Below, piece by piece: positions 38,471 to 52,500 of a stretch of 64,000 nucleotides of DNA. The position numbers and the translations under genes were made by a program. A model generated the notes under the pieces. It did not search any database, was not told the origin of the DNA, and saw only the letters and a list, made by a program, of their open reading frames with translations. Each line of letters begins with the position of its first letter. Position 1 is the stretch's first letter. This DNA is from Paragordius varius (taxonomy: Eukaryota; Nematomorpha). The stretch spans positions 3,534,001-3,598,000 of the forward strand of contig OZ176053.1 in NCBI GenBank assembly GCA_964247055.1, given 5' to 3'.

Positions 38471-41153
38471 GATAATTGTTCATCATGAATTAATTATATA
38501 AAAAAGTGTTTTTCTAATATTTTGAAGGTTTTATACTGTTTTCATCATACTTCGGCATATCCATTTTAAGAAAACATACTCATTATATAGGGGGCAAAAA
38601 TCGTTTCTTGGAGCCGATATTTAAAAATTATTTAATATTTTTTTGCTTTTTAAAATATGGTATATTATATATTTTAATCATTTTTTTCAATAAATTATTT
38701 ATCATGATGTGCGCTAATTTTGCGATTTTACGATATTGAACACATACTACAAAAGTGTGATCTCTAATATTACTCGTAACAAAACCAAGCCACCATGTAT
38801 CCTGATAATACCTATCAGAAAATATATAATATGGTATATTTTTACCCGATTTTGTGCTCAGTGCATGTCTCCAATTAGAATTCGAATCTTACATGTTTTT
38901 CTAAAAATTTATTGCCACCCAATATCATTTGGAAAACCTTACAAAGTCTGGGCTTAACTGAGGGGTTTATTGAAAAAAGGCGCAATTACTCCCGCTTTTG
39001 TAATAAATAAGAAAATATTTAAATTTAATATAAAGGTGCACATTTTCCCCAAAATTGTTTTATGCGAAAATTTCGATAAATTACATTCTTTTAGATGGTG
39101 GAGACTGTGGGTAATTTAAAAAAATGGCCTTATGATTCGTAAACTAGAAAAATTTCACTTTCGAAACTAGATTTACACATTTTTGGAAAGCTATAAATTA
39201 TACTATAATTTTTTATTTATTAGGTTACACAGATGATAAATTGGAATATTAAGACTTAAATATTTTTGGGGTTGTACCTAGAGTTTCAAACTCAGACAAT
39301 TCAAAAATAAGGAACTTGAGCTAAATCTAAAAAGATGAATTTTTCAGCCTTTCAAAGACATGAGTTAATTTTGTTAAAAATCCTTTCTCAAACATTTTAG
39401 CCTAAATTGGATTTTTCAAATGGCTAATACAGCAAAATTTAAAAAATATAAATCAATTACTTTGGAAACTTAAAAAAAAATTTTAGCAGCTAATTTTGAT
39501 ATTTATTTTATATCAGGTTTTCAGATATACAGATTTTGGTATCAAAAAGTTAGATTTCTGAAAAAATTATCATTATTACAGAACAATGTGCTAAAATCAA
39601 TTTTAAACAACAGCTTTAAAATTGTAGATTATAAACTAAACTCTAGATTGCACCACGAAATGTAATCGAGTTAAGGAGGTGTTAAAAATACATGGGTCAC
39701 GAAATAAAAATCCTTAAAAATCTGAGGAATTTTATTTAAAAATTTAAACCTTTTATTTTTCCAATAAATTAAATTATTTTAGCTATAGTTGTTAACATCC
39801 AAAAACTTATCTCTCTAAACAAAACTATTTGATTTAGAAATTATCAAATATGCTTCATTATTTGATTAGAAATTTAAGGGCAAAAACATTTTTACTTTAT
39901 TGTCTATGGGCAAAATCAACTAACTGGCTGATCAAAAAGCATGAGACTTTTTTATATTTCTGGTAGCTGTTTTTATCTTTCCTATAAGAAATATTTTGCC
40001 TCAAATTTTAACACACACGGTGCATGGTATAATTAGCATGTGTAGGGTCGTTCAGATAAGAGACTATTTTTGTCCTTTAATGCCGAATTTGTCTCCAAAA
40101 TACTCCTAGTTTTATTTTTCTTAATAGATATCTCACATAATAATAAATCATGAAATCGAAACGAAAATCATCAAATTCTCTGTAATATATTATAGTAAAA
40201 TCATTATTCATCATGGTAAACATGTTTTATGTTTTAGTCTTTGTGAGAAATGTGAACATATTCCACACTTGTGGCAATTGCTTCACATCGAAAAATTGCA
40301 AATGTATAAAATATAAAGTGGATTTGCTATCTCTATGCAACAAATTAAAATGGCAAACGGTATTATACTATTAATAGACTAATTATCCCTAATGCAATGC
40401 CAAATCCGTTGAACATTGTCCGTTATATATACTTCGTTCCCTGGGAATAATAATGAATTATTTATAAAAGTTTATTTGAGCAAATTAAAAATTATATGTG
40501 AAAAATTATTATCAAAACCTAAATAGTTTGAATGATTTACCGTAAAAAATGATTGATTAAAGTATGTTTTAAATTTTTAATTACGGAATTTATTATTATA
40601 AGGTTCTCCTCAAAAACATTATATTTTGTGAGCGATGATCAAAAATTGAATTGAATAAATGATTCGCGCTCGAATGTTTTTGAGCTATTCAAAGGTGACT
40701 TATTTATCTGCAGTATGTGAATCGACACCATAAAACGTCGCTTTTTTTACTAATAATAAAAATTTTATTATATAAATACAGTTTTTATAATTGATAAAAC
40801 ATACAAAATAAAATAATTATATAAGAAACCATAATTTTAACCCATTTTCTTTGATACCAATATGAATACAATAGTTACATATACCAAAACGATATAATTA
40901 AAAATCGAGGAGGATAAAACATTATATAATTTTTATATACCTTTTATACCAAATTTTTTAAATTCCCTACCAGGTTTAGTTTTAAATATAGGCCGATTTG
41001 TTAAGAGAATAGGTCAGGGAAAAGTAGCAGCCGTTTAATTTGACACAGAGGCCATTTTGTTCTCTGGCATTAAAAGACAAACACACCTAATAAGTTGCGT
41101 CAAAAACCAGCTCTTATAATCATAGTATCATGTTATTTTATGTCTGAAAAAGA

Positions 41154-41734
41154 GCAGTTACGGCATCCACTACTTCTCTTATATCACAAGAAATGACTGT
41201 TTATATGCTGGTAAACATATGTTAAACATTCTTCATTGTTTGAACCATGTGAAACATACTGTAAAATTTTAAATGATATCGATATGAAGAAAGGGAGTGG
41301 CACACCACATAATTTAAGACGATAACGCAATTCAAAAGATTGTCGATTCGAAAATGAATTGATTTCTGAAATCATGCTTTAAAGTCTCGAATATAATCAT
41401 TTTTGCATCGAATTGTTCCGGGTGGTGAGAAGTGGATAATAATTTGTAAACTTAAAGCAAAAATCGAGGCTTTCACATTGTATCCAAGGCCAAATCGCTT
41501 TTGCAAGAATACCATAATCTGTGTTTGGTGGATCAAAGCGGCAATAGTGTATAAAGACTTTTGAAGCCCGATGAAACCGTTTATACTACACAACGGTATC
41601 TCCAACAAATGATTTTTTCAAACCATAGATAATCGAAAACCAGATCGAATTAGAAGACATGATATATTTTCTACAAGTAAATGCTTAGTCTAACACAACA
41701 AAACCAGTACCGCATCCGCTGGACTCTCTTAGCA
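41154..41734. repeat. Less AT-rich block bracketed by 28-bp direct repeats
   Basis: GCAGTTACGGCATCC..CTCTTA at 41154 and CCAGTACCGCATCC..CTCTTA at 41707 are direct repeats 553 bp apart. The block between has reverse-strand open stretches (41184-41375 and 41372-41608) that match no family I know. It may be a duplicated or inserted element; its function is unknown. Confidence 0.35.
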
Positions 41735-42112
41735 AAATCTGACAATAATATAAAAAAATTAAAATTTTACAGACTTAACCTAAAAACATAAGGATAATTA
41801 TTTTTTTTAAACATTGAACTAATTTTTTCTTAAAAAACTCACTACTTTAAAATGCAAAGTATTAAATAGAGATGCAGATCAATTTTACAATCAATTTTAT
41901 ATTTTACAATCGAATTTAGTTTTTTATAAGAAAAATTAAGGTTCAAAAAAGTATGATTGGCGCCTGAAAAATATATATAATCATTTGTTTTACGTTTTCT
42001 CCATAATTTCAAGTTTCAATATCAATCGGCCCAGTTGCTGATTAAGCCATAAACCACACCGAACTGCGCCGTTAACAACAATAATCCAAATACGTCTTCA
42101 ATTGCTCTAGAG

Positions 42113-42200
42113 TAGTGGTTCCCCTTCTTTATTCACACACCACCCAAAAAAATTCTTGCGCCCCCTCCCTCCCCCTAAAAAACTAAGATATAAATACAAA
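42113..42200 (+). repeat. hAT-like element end
   Basis: TAGTGGTTCCCCTTC is followed by a CACACCACCC and CGCCCCCTCCC block. This resembles the CAGTGGTTCCCAAC ends common in hAT non-autonomous elements. The other end is not identified. Confidence 0.4.
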
Positions 42201-43900
42201 ATTTATTGTATTATAATATTATTTAAATGATAATTAATTAGTTCCTTGTATTTGCAATCGTTGAAATATTTTTTCCATATCGAAGACAAATCTTGATATT
42301 TGCGACTAAGTCCTCATTAACCTTTAATTTGTTTTTGGTTTTATTTTTTTATCGAATTCTCCAAATGTTTCAAGAACCACTTTTAGTAGCATAGGGGCAG
42401 GTAGGGAATGCATTGATTGTGATCGAATGATTTCTAAATGTCACTTCCTTTAATTGAATATCCTGACATAAATGGCAATTTGCTGATGACCTTAAACAAT
42501 AAATTTTTTAATACGCTCCTTCAAAATCTAAAAGGTGTGTATGTAGTTTTTAATAAAAACATTAATTTTACTGATTTTATAAAAACACTATATTATGTTT
42601 TTTTGGTGTTAAAAAATATATTTTAAAGCTATACATATTTTTTACATAAAAATTCCAATAATTATTATATACAGACCTTTTATTTAATAATGAATGATAA
42701 AACAATAGATATTTTACTCAATAAATTGTAATGATGATATATATGCTTTTAGTGGGTATAAATAAAAAATATAGGATAAGTTAATAATTTTAATTGTCTT
42801 TTTTTGTCAATAAACGACTATAATTATTTTTTTGAGTTTCTCTAATAATTATTTCTTATTTGTGAAATTAATTATAATCATAAGTGTTGAAAAAATAATT
42901 TTTTTTAAAAATAGAAGCTTTGTATTTTGTCATCTGTAACTTCTTATATTGATATTGGGGAATGGGTGACATCATTGTTTCCGGTAAAAATATTTTTTAT
43001 ATATATTTATCTTAAATATTGACATTTTAATAATAAAAAAATATATTTTTGTGAATATAATATATTTTATATTCTAAGTTTATAGATTTCATGAGATTGT
43101 TCAATAACATAACATTATTTTTGTGTATTTAAATATTTATTTTTTTGAAAAATAAATTTTTTTATAACGTGTCATGGCATGTATCGATAATATAAATATA
43201 TATTGAGTTTCTCATCATACCAATTGATTGGATAGATGTAATTTAATATAACTCATATACAAAAAAATTTATAATGTATTTAATACACATACATATAAAT
43301 GATTAACCGATATAATGATAAAATACAAATAAAACTGGATAATTTAACTGATAAACGATCGGGAAAGTGGAAGAAGGAAAATTAAAGAAGAGTTAAATGA
43401 CAATATCAACATGGATGAATATTGAATTTGATATATATATATATATATATATTAAATGATGTCGGGCACGCCTGTTTAATTTTTCCCTAACGTTTTTTTT
43501 TATTTTTTAAATAAATATATGCCATTCCTAAATTTTATATATATTTTCTGATTTTATTTTATTGTAAAAACGAAAAATTCCAATATTACTATAAATCCTC
43601 TGTCTGTATGATTAAAATAAAGAAAAAATCCTATATTCATTGACAAATCATTCATTATAATTATCTTTTCTACTGTGATTAATTGTGGGGCAAATTCCAT
43701 ATTTTTACTCTTTTATTATTATGGGAAATATGTCTCAAGGGATCAAATTAATTTTATTTCTTGTTCATATCCAAATCCATAATAACTTTACCAAAAAATG
43801 TTATATTGGTGAATCTAATTTTTATCTATCTTGATATATTCAACATAAAATACTTATATATCTATCGTAGTTATAATATTGTAATATGTACTAAAAAGGT

Positions 43901-46153
43901 ATGGAATTCGCAACTTCTGAATATATTTTTGGGTCCCTATTGCTCATAAACTCGTGTGTGAGTTTAATCCTTAACACATTTCTCATCTCGTTCATGTGTT
44001 TGGTGGATAAACGCATGTTGAGAAAACCGATAAACTGGTACATTCTATCCATATCGCTTTCTGATCTACTCTTAGCTGGGATCGTTACACCGCTGTTTGC
44101 CTTAACCTCACTGGTTAAACCGACGCCATATCCATCCACAACTAATACGTTCATTGAAAATTTGAAGTCTTGCAAGGTTGTTGTGCTTAATTTTGCGATG
44201 GCTGAAATTGCATGTTTAAACAGCATTTACATGATGGTTTCCCTTGCGGCTGAGAGGCACAGAGCCCTGGTTAACCCATTTAAGCGAGCACCCTTCTCCA
44301 TTCGTCATTCAATTATAACGGTTATCCTATTGTGGTGTATATCAGTTATCTATGGTATGGGTATAACTATATTCCTTTTTCAACGATTTTATACCACGAG
44401 TGCCAGAATAGGTCCAGCCCTTTATTCACCTATCATGAGGAGTAATGGACAACATTCGCAATCTTTACCCAATCATAATTACAATCATCACATTACTAAT
44501 TATAATAACAATAATCAACGTCCGCCAATCATATATAATGGTGTAAACAATAACCATTATGCCCCTGCGATCGTCGAATTTAATATCACATCTGATATGT
44601 ATAACAACTTACTAGGGATGTCAGAATACAATCCACCTCGCATCTTGATGAAAAGGCATTTGTTAAAAAACATTTTACAAAGTTCCATTCTTCGTCACCA
44701 AAATTTGTCTGTGGTTGCCAATGATGGACCATTAAAAGCGAAAAACAGTGTTGAATTTTCTACACCTGGGCCTCCATTAATTCCCCACACGAATACTATC
44801 GGGAGTGGGGGATCCATAAAAACCTATAAACTCGATAAAGACCTAATTGCTCAACTACGTCATAACGGTACGCTGATAATCAACGGAACGACTGTAATGC
44901 GCAGAGCCTTTGTACGGCGTAGCAAAATATGCGTCTTCCGAATATCTGAATTACGACCCATTTATTTGATAGATATTATTGTTGGGTACATTGTACCTCT
45001 CATAGTTGTCGCCGTGCTTTATGGAAAAATTATGGCAGCTTTGACTAAAGAAACGACTCACAGGAATCAAGATAGCGAAGAAAGCACTCATATACCAGGT
45101 CGCCCAGTCAAAGTTCGGATAAGCGGTGGACTAGGTTCTCGAAAAAAACTAAACAATATTGACACAGAATCTAAGCATTCGATGAAAAATCGCTCAAATT
45201 TTGTTTCAAACCACCATCAAATAAAGAGTGACTACAGGCGTACAAGTTATCCCATCATGATCGATGCTTCTCAACCATATAAAGCATTCGAGAGAGCTCA
45301 AAATAAGCCATATGTGTTTGCGCTTGAGAAGCAAACAACGTTACCAAAGGTGGGATACAGTCGTAATTTTAATCAATTAAATGACAAAAATGCCCCTATT
45401 CATGTCATTAATGTCGATTATGCCAATGCAAAATATAAATTGCATTCCATAACAAAAAACAATATATTGGCTAGAATGCAGCAACAACAACTTGAAAAAG
45501 GTGGAAACCAAGCTAGGAAAATATCTGCTCCACCACATTATAGGCATTCGCGAATTTATAATGTTATAGCTAAAACGGCACGAAATCTTTCCATATTTCG
45601 TCAGGGCACCAGCATCCAAAAAAGGAGAGCAGTACTTATGATTTTGGGTATAGTTATATTGTTTGCCCTTTCATGGTTACCTTTGCACATCGTTAAATTA
45701 ATGGAAGAATTTTCTCAAGCTTCCCACCCGGTTCATTCTCGAAAGAATAGATGGGTACGCAAACTTTGCATCTTGTTTGCCATGACTTCGACATGGGCCA
45801 ACGTTATAATTTACTTTCATTTCAATGAACATTACAAGCAAAATTTGTTAGTTTTTCTCCGCAAAAAATTTTATACCCTTTGTCCTTGGTTATCTGCGAA
45901 TGAGCAAACACCCGCTCATACCTTTAATAATGCATTCAAACGCAATCGTTTTAGGGTGAATCGCAAAAAGATAGGAGAACGCCGTGCTGCATTTCACCGC
46001 AAATTCGATTTTGTTAACAAATTTAGTCATAAATCAAAATCAATGTCTAAACAAACAGGTGCAGCGGATGGTTATTCAGTTAACAGTAAACCCAATATAT
46101 ATCACCATGTAATAGAAATGCAACATATACCAGCAGTAGATGCAAGGATTTAA
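43901..46153 (+). CDS. Class A GPCR, RFamide/NPFF-like, intronless, giant ECL2 and ICL3
   Basis: A single 750-residue frame carries seven membrane helices at about 9-32, 46-68, 93-117, 134-158, 354-378, 576-600 and 618-640. Class A marks are SLSDLLLAG with D2.50, C91 before TM3 pairing with C344 in ECL2, ERHRALVNPF in the DRY place, W in TM4, P in TM5, SWLPLH in the CWxP place, and NVIIYFHFNEHY in the NPxxY place. ERHR..V.PF and IIY..FNE resemble NPFF/QRFP-type RFamide receptors, so a neuropeptide ligand is likely but not proven. ECL2 has about 190 residues, Asn/His-rich with NxS/T sites, and ICL3 about 195 basic residues; both are far above the usual length. No splice signal is needed. AATAAA at 46187-46192 follows the stop. 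It is tail to tail with the USP gene. Confidence 0.92.
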   Translation: MEFATSEYIFGSLLLINSCVSLILNTFLISFMCLVDKRMLRKPINWYILSISLSDLLLAGIVTPLFALTSLVKPTPYPSTTNTFIENLKSCKVVVLNFAMAEIACLNSIYMMVSLAAERHRALVNPFKRAPFSIRHSIITVILLWCISVIYGMGITIFLFQRFYTTSARIGPALYSPIMRSNGQHSQSLPNHNYNHHITNYNNNNQRPPIIYNGVNNNHYAPAIVEFNITSDMYNNLLGMSEYNPPRILMKRHLLKNILQSSILRHQNLSVVANDGPLKAKNSVEFSTPGPPLIPHTNTIGSGGSIKTYKLDKDLIAQLRHNGTLIINGTTVMRRAFVRRSKICVFRISELRPIYLIDIIVGYIVPLIVVAVLYGKIMAALTKETTHRNQDSEESTHIPGRPVKVRISGGLGSRKKLNNIDTESKHSMKNRSNFVSNHHQIKSDYRRTSYPIMIDASQPYKAFERAQNKPYVFALEKQTTLPKVGYSRNFNQLNDKNAPIHVINVDYANAKYKLHSITKNNILARMQQQQLEKGGNQARKISAPPHYRHSRIYNVIAKTARNLSIFRQGTSIQKRRAVLMILGIVILFALSWLPLHIVKLMEEFSQASHPVHSRKNRWVRKLCILFAMTSTWANVIIYFHFNEHYKQNLLVFLRKKFYTLCPWLSANEQTPAHTFNNAFKRNRFRVNRKKIGERRAAFHRKFDFVNKFSHKSKSMSKQTGAADGYSVNSKPNIYHHVIEMQHIPAVDARI

Positions 46154-46186
46154 AATTTATATTTAACTATAGCTTTCAGAATACTT

Positions 46187-46192
46187 AATAAA
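46187..46192 (+). terminator. Possible GPCR poly(A) signal (AATAAA)
   Basis: This hexamer lies about 34 nt past the GPCR stop, and a second one lies at 46270-46275. Either could be used; chance occurrence is common in AT-rich DNA. Confidence 0.35.
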
Positions 46193-46534
46193 TTGATATT
46201 TTTTAATTATAGTATATGACAAATCTATGATTTATTTACTTATATATAAACATCTATAGGCGAGTGAACAATAAAATAAAATGAAAGTGAAAGGTTTCAT
46301 TTCTATATTTTATGCATGTATGGCCTCAGTCAATGGGAATAATATATAATTATTATTTATAAAATTGACTATGTATAATGATCCAAAAAATCATTAAATA
46401 ATTATGTTGGAACCGAAATAAATATTAGATCAAAAATATAAAAACAAAAATCATCATAAAAAAGTAAAAATAAAAAATAAATCAATTATGGAAATTTTTG
46501 ATTTTCGCCAAAAAAAATAATATTGTTCCTCTTC

Positions 46535-49500
46535 TTATTGATTAGCAAGTATTTCTGGTCCACCTTGATAACGATCCAATAAAAATTTCCAAAGTGATGC
46601 ACCAATATTACAAGTTGGTATATCTAGAAAAAATATTTAAAATTTTCATAAGAATTTTTTGATAAAAAGTTTATATGTGGTATATTAATTTCTCAGTCAA
46701 AAGCAACAATTTTTTAAACAAACGCAACATTTTTTCAAGCACAATCAACCTTTTCAGGCAAAGACAAATGAATAATGTGCTTGAAAAAGTGTTGCGTTTC
46801 CTTAAATAATAAAAAAAATTGGTTTGCTCGAAGAAATGTTTCGTTTGGTTAAAAAAATGTTGCTTTTGACCTAAAAATGGTATAAAATGATTGTCATACT
46901 TTTTTTCGTAGATGTAGATGCGGAGTTTTGTCCTTTTTCATTTTGGTATTTCAACAACGATTTATTGTCAATAGGACCGGGTGGATCTAATAAAACATTT
47001 AAGATCACAAAAAAATATTGATTTCGGTAAAAATTATATAGTTCATTTTTGACATAACGATATAATTTTTAATATCATTGTAAATTCTGAATCAAAAATC
47101 AATATTTGGTTTTATTAGTCTAAAAGATGCCAAAAAAACTAATGTATTAATATATTCATATACCATTTTCAGCGCCTTTAACAAAATCCTCCCATTGCTT
47201 AAACCAATTCAGATTGATTAAATAACTTGTTTTGTTGTCTAATTGAGCCTCTTCCGATTTGGAATAATGCATTTTCATGTACTGAAAAAAATGTAATAGC
47301 AATTATTATATAAAGGTCAAAAGGTTGTGCAATTTTCTTAAACATAAAAAGTAAAATAATTACTTCGCTATAAAATTTTTGCTCTAATTTTCGTTTTTCC
47401 ATTAGGGTTCGTTCGTCTTCCTCGCAAATTTTGCAAAGTTGCAGTGAATTCATGGGTCCATCACCTCCATATCTAGAATTAGAAAAAAAATATATATCTG
47501 GGCAAACAATTACTTTATCGAAAAATTTATTTCTGATAACTGAGGTTAGTTCCCGTTTTTTAATGGTAAAATTTGATTTAAAAAATTATTTGTAGGGGAT
47601 CTATGATATGCAAAGACCCACATATGCACTGCAAACAAATAAAACACATATTTGAAAAACAGCAAAAATTCACTAAGGTATTATGGTTAACAATAAATTG
47701 GTCAGGCAATATATGCTAATGTAATTGGGTAAAATTCTTTAACTTTTCAGAATTTCGAATTAGGTTTATAAATATTAATAGGAGAACCTTTTAAAGAGGT
47801 ATATCCATGTATCTATTCCAATATTTTGGCACATTTCATCAACGAAAGGCATAACTTGTGGTTTGATCGCTAAATAAATAATATAAATTAAATGGTCTGC
47901 ACATTTTGCAATATGTTTGAAAACCCAACAGATATAAATGATTTTACCTCTATGAATACAAACATAATCAGATTGATCAATGGGTCCGGGTTCGGCAGTA
48001 TGGTTAAATTTATTTAGCCATTGTTTTGAAATATAAAAAGGCAGTTTACTAGGAGTCTAAAAAATTATAAAAGTAGTTATAAATAAATTGTTTACCTAAA
48101 ATCACTTTCAATGTTATTCATAAATTGATAATACTACAAAAGTATTACTTGGGTTTTGAAAAAAAACCATTACACGAATTTAAGAGAAAAAAATAACCTG
48201 TAAATCTTGGCGTTCTTGTAATTTGGATGCCTCGAGTCGCTTGTGGCAAATATCATCTTGATTTTTCCTAGGTTGATAATAATTGTAAAATAGTTAGGGG
48301 TTAAGAAACTGAGTTTTATCAAATAATAAAACTTCCTTAACCACTAATTATTGTGATTGAAAGATAATCAGAATTGATTTTTGATTAGAAATTAATAAAA
48401 TAGCTTGTAAAAATCGTTATTAGAGTGCTAGATGCTATATTTCCAAAAAACACAAGAAAACAAAATAATTCCAAATTAGTATCACAGATAAATCTAGATA
48501 AACGGTATAAAAACCTATATAATATTATATCAAATCAATCAATCCACTTAATTAAAAAAACCCACATTTTGCTTAAGTTTATTATGGAGGTGAAAAACGA
48601 AAAAACTAGTTACGCATAAAAAAGGACATAAGGTTCCGCCTTTTCGACTTGGTATTCTTTGACACGGGTAACGCAATCATCATCATATTCATACCAATAA
48701 CCATCGGAAGCATTCAAAGCAAAAGTTGTGTAATGACCACTTGCTAGACTCGTGCCATGGTGCACGATAGCGGCTATTAAATCATACGATCTCACCTCAT
48801 CCATACAATCTATCAAATGAAAAAATAAATTGATTATCCAATAAAACAATTGATATAGTATCAGAAAAAAACATTTTATACTTAAAATCAAATGTGAGTT
48901 ATGTAATTTAATTATTCTTTCAGATATAAGTAAATCTATATAAAATCCATACACTCTATAAAAATTTTAACAAATTTTATTAATCAAAAATTGATGTATA
49001 TGGGTGAATGTATGAAACATAAAACTTAATAGGAAAAACTCTATGCCTCCAAGAAAATATGGATTATTTTATGCATACGCCTCTGATATTATTATTATTT
49101 GCTTGACAAACGTAAACATCATATATATATAAGTATATATGAAAAAAAAGTACGAAAAAAATTATAATTTATTTTAATATTTAGCCGTAAGTTTAAAAAT
49201 ATCAACATAATTACGTTAAAAGTATAATTTTATGAAACTGTTGTTTATTATTAAATAATTAATTATTTACGCTTATCGAGGTAAGGTGTAAGGTCGAGGC
49301 CCTCAAGTGGAAACTCTATTTTTGTATTAACTTTGGACGAATAGGAGTAATCGTGACGGAAACGTTTGAAATGAATGCAAAGAATTTCGGGCAACGCTAA
49401 AATTTTACTTTCTTTTATCCCATTTCGCAATCTAATTAAGGGTAAACAATTTATATGAGATTAAATATAAAAGTTAAATACATTCATAAATTTATAAGTG

Positions 49501-52500
49501 AGCATACTTTTTACAAGTTTCACAACTGTACATATTGTCACCATTTAATTCATCACAAGCGAAAAAGGTTGATAGGCAATCTTGAAGCGTTATTGGAGGA
49601 CCGAAAGGCATCAATCTTCACAAAAAATAAAGATGTGAGGTTTAATAATAATTTTATTTCCCAATGTTTTTATAACTTTTTACATAATGAAACAACACAT
49701 CGCAATAACATTAATTTATCTCTTAAACATACAATTGCCCTTTGTTATAAGGTAAAAGTCGTTTTTTAGCAATATTGACCATATTGTATTATTAATACTC
49801 GAAATTAGGCATTAAAATTCTTCTATTTCTAATATATATAAATTGAAAAATCCAAATAACAAATTTATCGACGTTACATAGCTAATTATATATACTTTTT
49901 AACCAAATCAAAAAGCCATATGGCGATATTAGTTATGGACGAAGTTGGAATCATATATGTGGCTAATTTTTCGGTAAAACTTCGTTGAAACGATTCTTTG
50001 TTCATATCTTTAATAGCTGTCTTTCCTCTTAAACTCGTATTTGTATCATAAAGGGAACCTTCTGAAATGGATGGTATATTCTCCTTATCACAATTGGCAT
50101 CCGAAGTAGCGTCTATAAATAGTAATAATGTAATATGTTATATAAAATAAATATAAAGTTTAGAGCAGCAGGGGTGTCCAACACAAATGGCTTTGCTGGC
50201 TACATTTTTGATTCAAAAAAATCGGCGGGCCGCATTCGAAATGTATATAAGCATTCAAAAGGAATTTATTAGATTTCAAATATAAAACTGGTAAATGCAA
50301 ATATAGCAATTTTTTCTTCTAGTTCTTGCCAATTGGATAAACTTATTTAGAATAAACTGTTTAGAAAATATCGATTTTATTAAGATTTTATGAGCACATT
50401 TTTATAATTTATGGAATTCCAAATTTTTTCGCGGACCAAACATAAAATCTCGAAGGGCCATGCGTTGGTCAGCCATTGTTGTCTCGTTTTTCCCTTTATA
50501 TTTGAAGGTAAGGATTTAAATTGCAACAGGACTAGTGAAAACTTTCACATTCGCATGCCCAGGACTGAGTGTGCTGATATAATGCATAATTTTGGGGTCA
50601 AACTTTACAACTTCACACATATAGTCTAAATATATTGAGTCACACCTCAATATAATATATGCCCTTATAATTAAGAGAAAAAAATATATTTATGGAATTG
50701 ACATAGAATTGATATTTAAGATATTAGGCCTCCATAAAAAAATATCAGCACTTCACATATTAATTGTTCAATCATCATATACATGCATAAAACAAGGCTC
50801 TTTTAAAATAGTGGTTTAGTTACGGTTAATTCTTTTGATTTAATTCGAAAGTGTTATAACTAATTTTAATCTTACCCTTTTTTTCAGCACCATACATTTT
50901 GGAATTTATTGTTTTTGTGTTGTCAAGGTCATTAGTTGAGTTAGTCGACGATGATATAGATTTTGAGTCTGACCAGCAGGACGTGGAAGAATATAGCTTG
51001 TTGGTAAAATAGCTGTTGCTCCGACTATGTTTACGGGTTTTACCTTGGAAATTATCTATAAATAAAATCTTTTTTTGCAAAAATATGTAATATTACATCT
51101 TTATTGATCATACAAATTATTAAAATGTTAATATCTTGTCTCCTAGTTGAGAGAGAGTATAATCAAAATTGGTAAAGAACAAATAGTATTTAAAATTTTA
51201 TGTATTCTTGTTCAAATACTGACCAATAAATAGTCACAATATGTTTTGACAAGTTGTATAGAGACTAAATATTTGTATTATCAAACCTTGGCAAGATAAT
51301 TAATTTATATCTAAAGTTACATTTAGATATATATGAAACAACAGCGGCTTAGTGCATTTTTTAGCATATAAAAAATATATATAAGGCGTGACCTCAATAA
51401 TTTATGTCTATATTAATGATTTTATCATATGTAACCTTCATAAAAGACATAAAATGTCTGTCTTATTACTCAGTGATACTTGGCTTAAAATGGATGTTAA
51501 AATTATGGCATAACAAAAAATAATTAAAAAATAGCATACAAGATGAATTTAACACTGTTTTGAACGCAAAATATTTTTTTAAAAATACTATATACGCCAA
51601 ATATAATAGACTTGGAAGGATACAAAGACAAATTAAAATATAAAAATAAAAACTTGCTCTATTTAAATACATACTTTCTTGTTCCAAATTCGTACAATTT
51701 TTGGAGGCATTGTTTGAACTAACTCGATTGTTCGTTTTAAACAAAGTGGTGGGCGTAGAATTGAGTGAAATGCTTTTTTGATTACTAGCCCGTTCAGGGG
51801 GCATACCATCATCGGTCCCAGTATTATTGTTATTATTGCTATTGTAATATTTTGCATTTCCCAAATTGTACTTATCTAGGATTATATATATATATGTTGT
51901 ATTTATCAACAATAAAACAAAGATAACCTTCAGTCAAATATCTTTTTAACAAATTTTACAGAGGAGTTATAATTTATAAGCTTGCTACTACTAATTGGCT
52001 CAATCTACAAACTCTTTATGCTATTTCACATTCGCATAGTTTTTAAAATGGTTAAATAGTCTCAATTCATGGGCAAATTTCTTAAAAATACTTGCATACA
52101 CATTTAGGCGCCTAATAGCATGACATGAATAAAGATTGAGCAATCATTTTTTACAAAAAAGAGGCGGAAAATCGCTCAACTTTCTATAAAAAATCGCACA
52201 AAAAGCGTTTTGGCGGTATAATTAAAATGTTCGCCGATATTTAAGAAAGTAATTACCTAATAAAGAACTGCTTCTATTCACAATTTTGTGAAAAAATTTA
52301 ACAAATCAATTTTAACCTATTTAGACGCGAGAAGCGTAAATAGCATGGTATAAAAAATGAATAGTGTTTCTTTTATTAACAACATTTATAAAATCCATAT
52401 AAAAAATTGACTGCATTATCTCAAAAATTTTATGCGATATTTAAGAAAGTTTATTACCTAAAGAAAAACTGCTTCTATAGGATGAACTAAGGGTTGAAGC

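Larger units (their letters stand above)
38471..43900. other. AT-rich region with repeat scraps, no supported gene
   Basis: No exon could be supported. Contents noted separately: direct repeats bracketing 41154-41734 and a hAT-like end at 42113. A TA run lies near 43434-43452, shortly upstream of the GPCR. Whether any of it is GPCR promoter cannot be read from sequence. Confidence 0.4.

Noticed and set aside
43891-44226. Reverse-strand open frame overlapping the GPCR start
   Set aside because: It is antisense to the clear GPCR coding sequence and has no domain of its own; a shadow frame.
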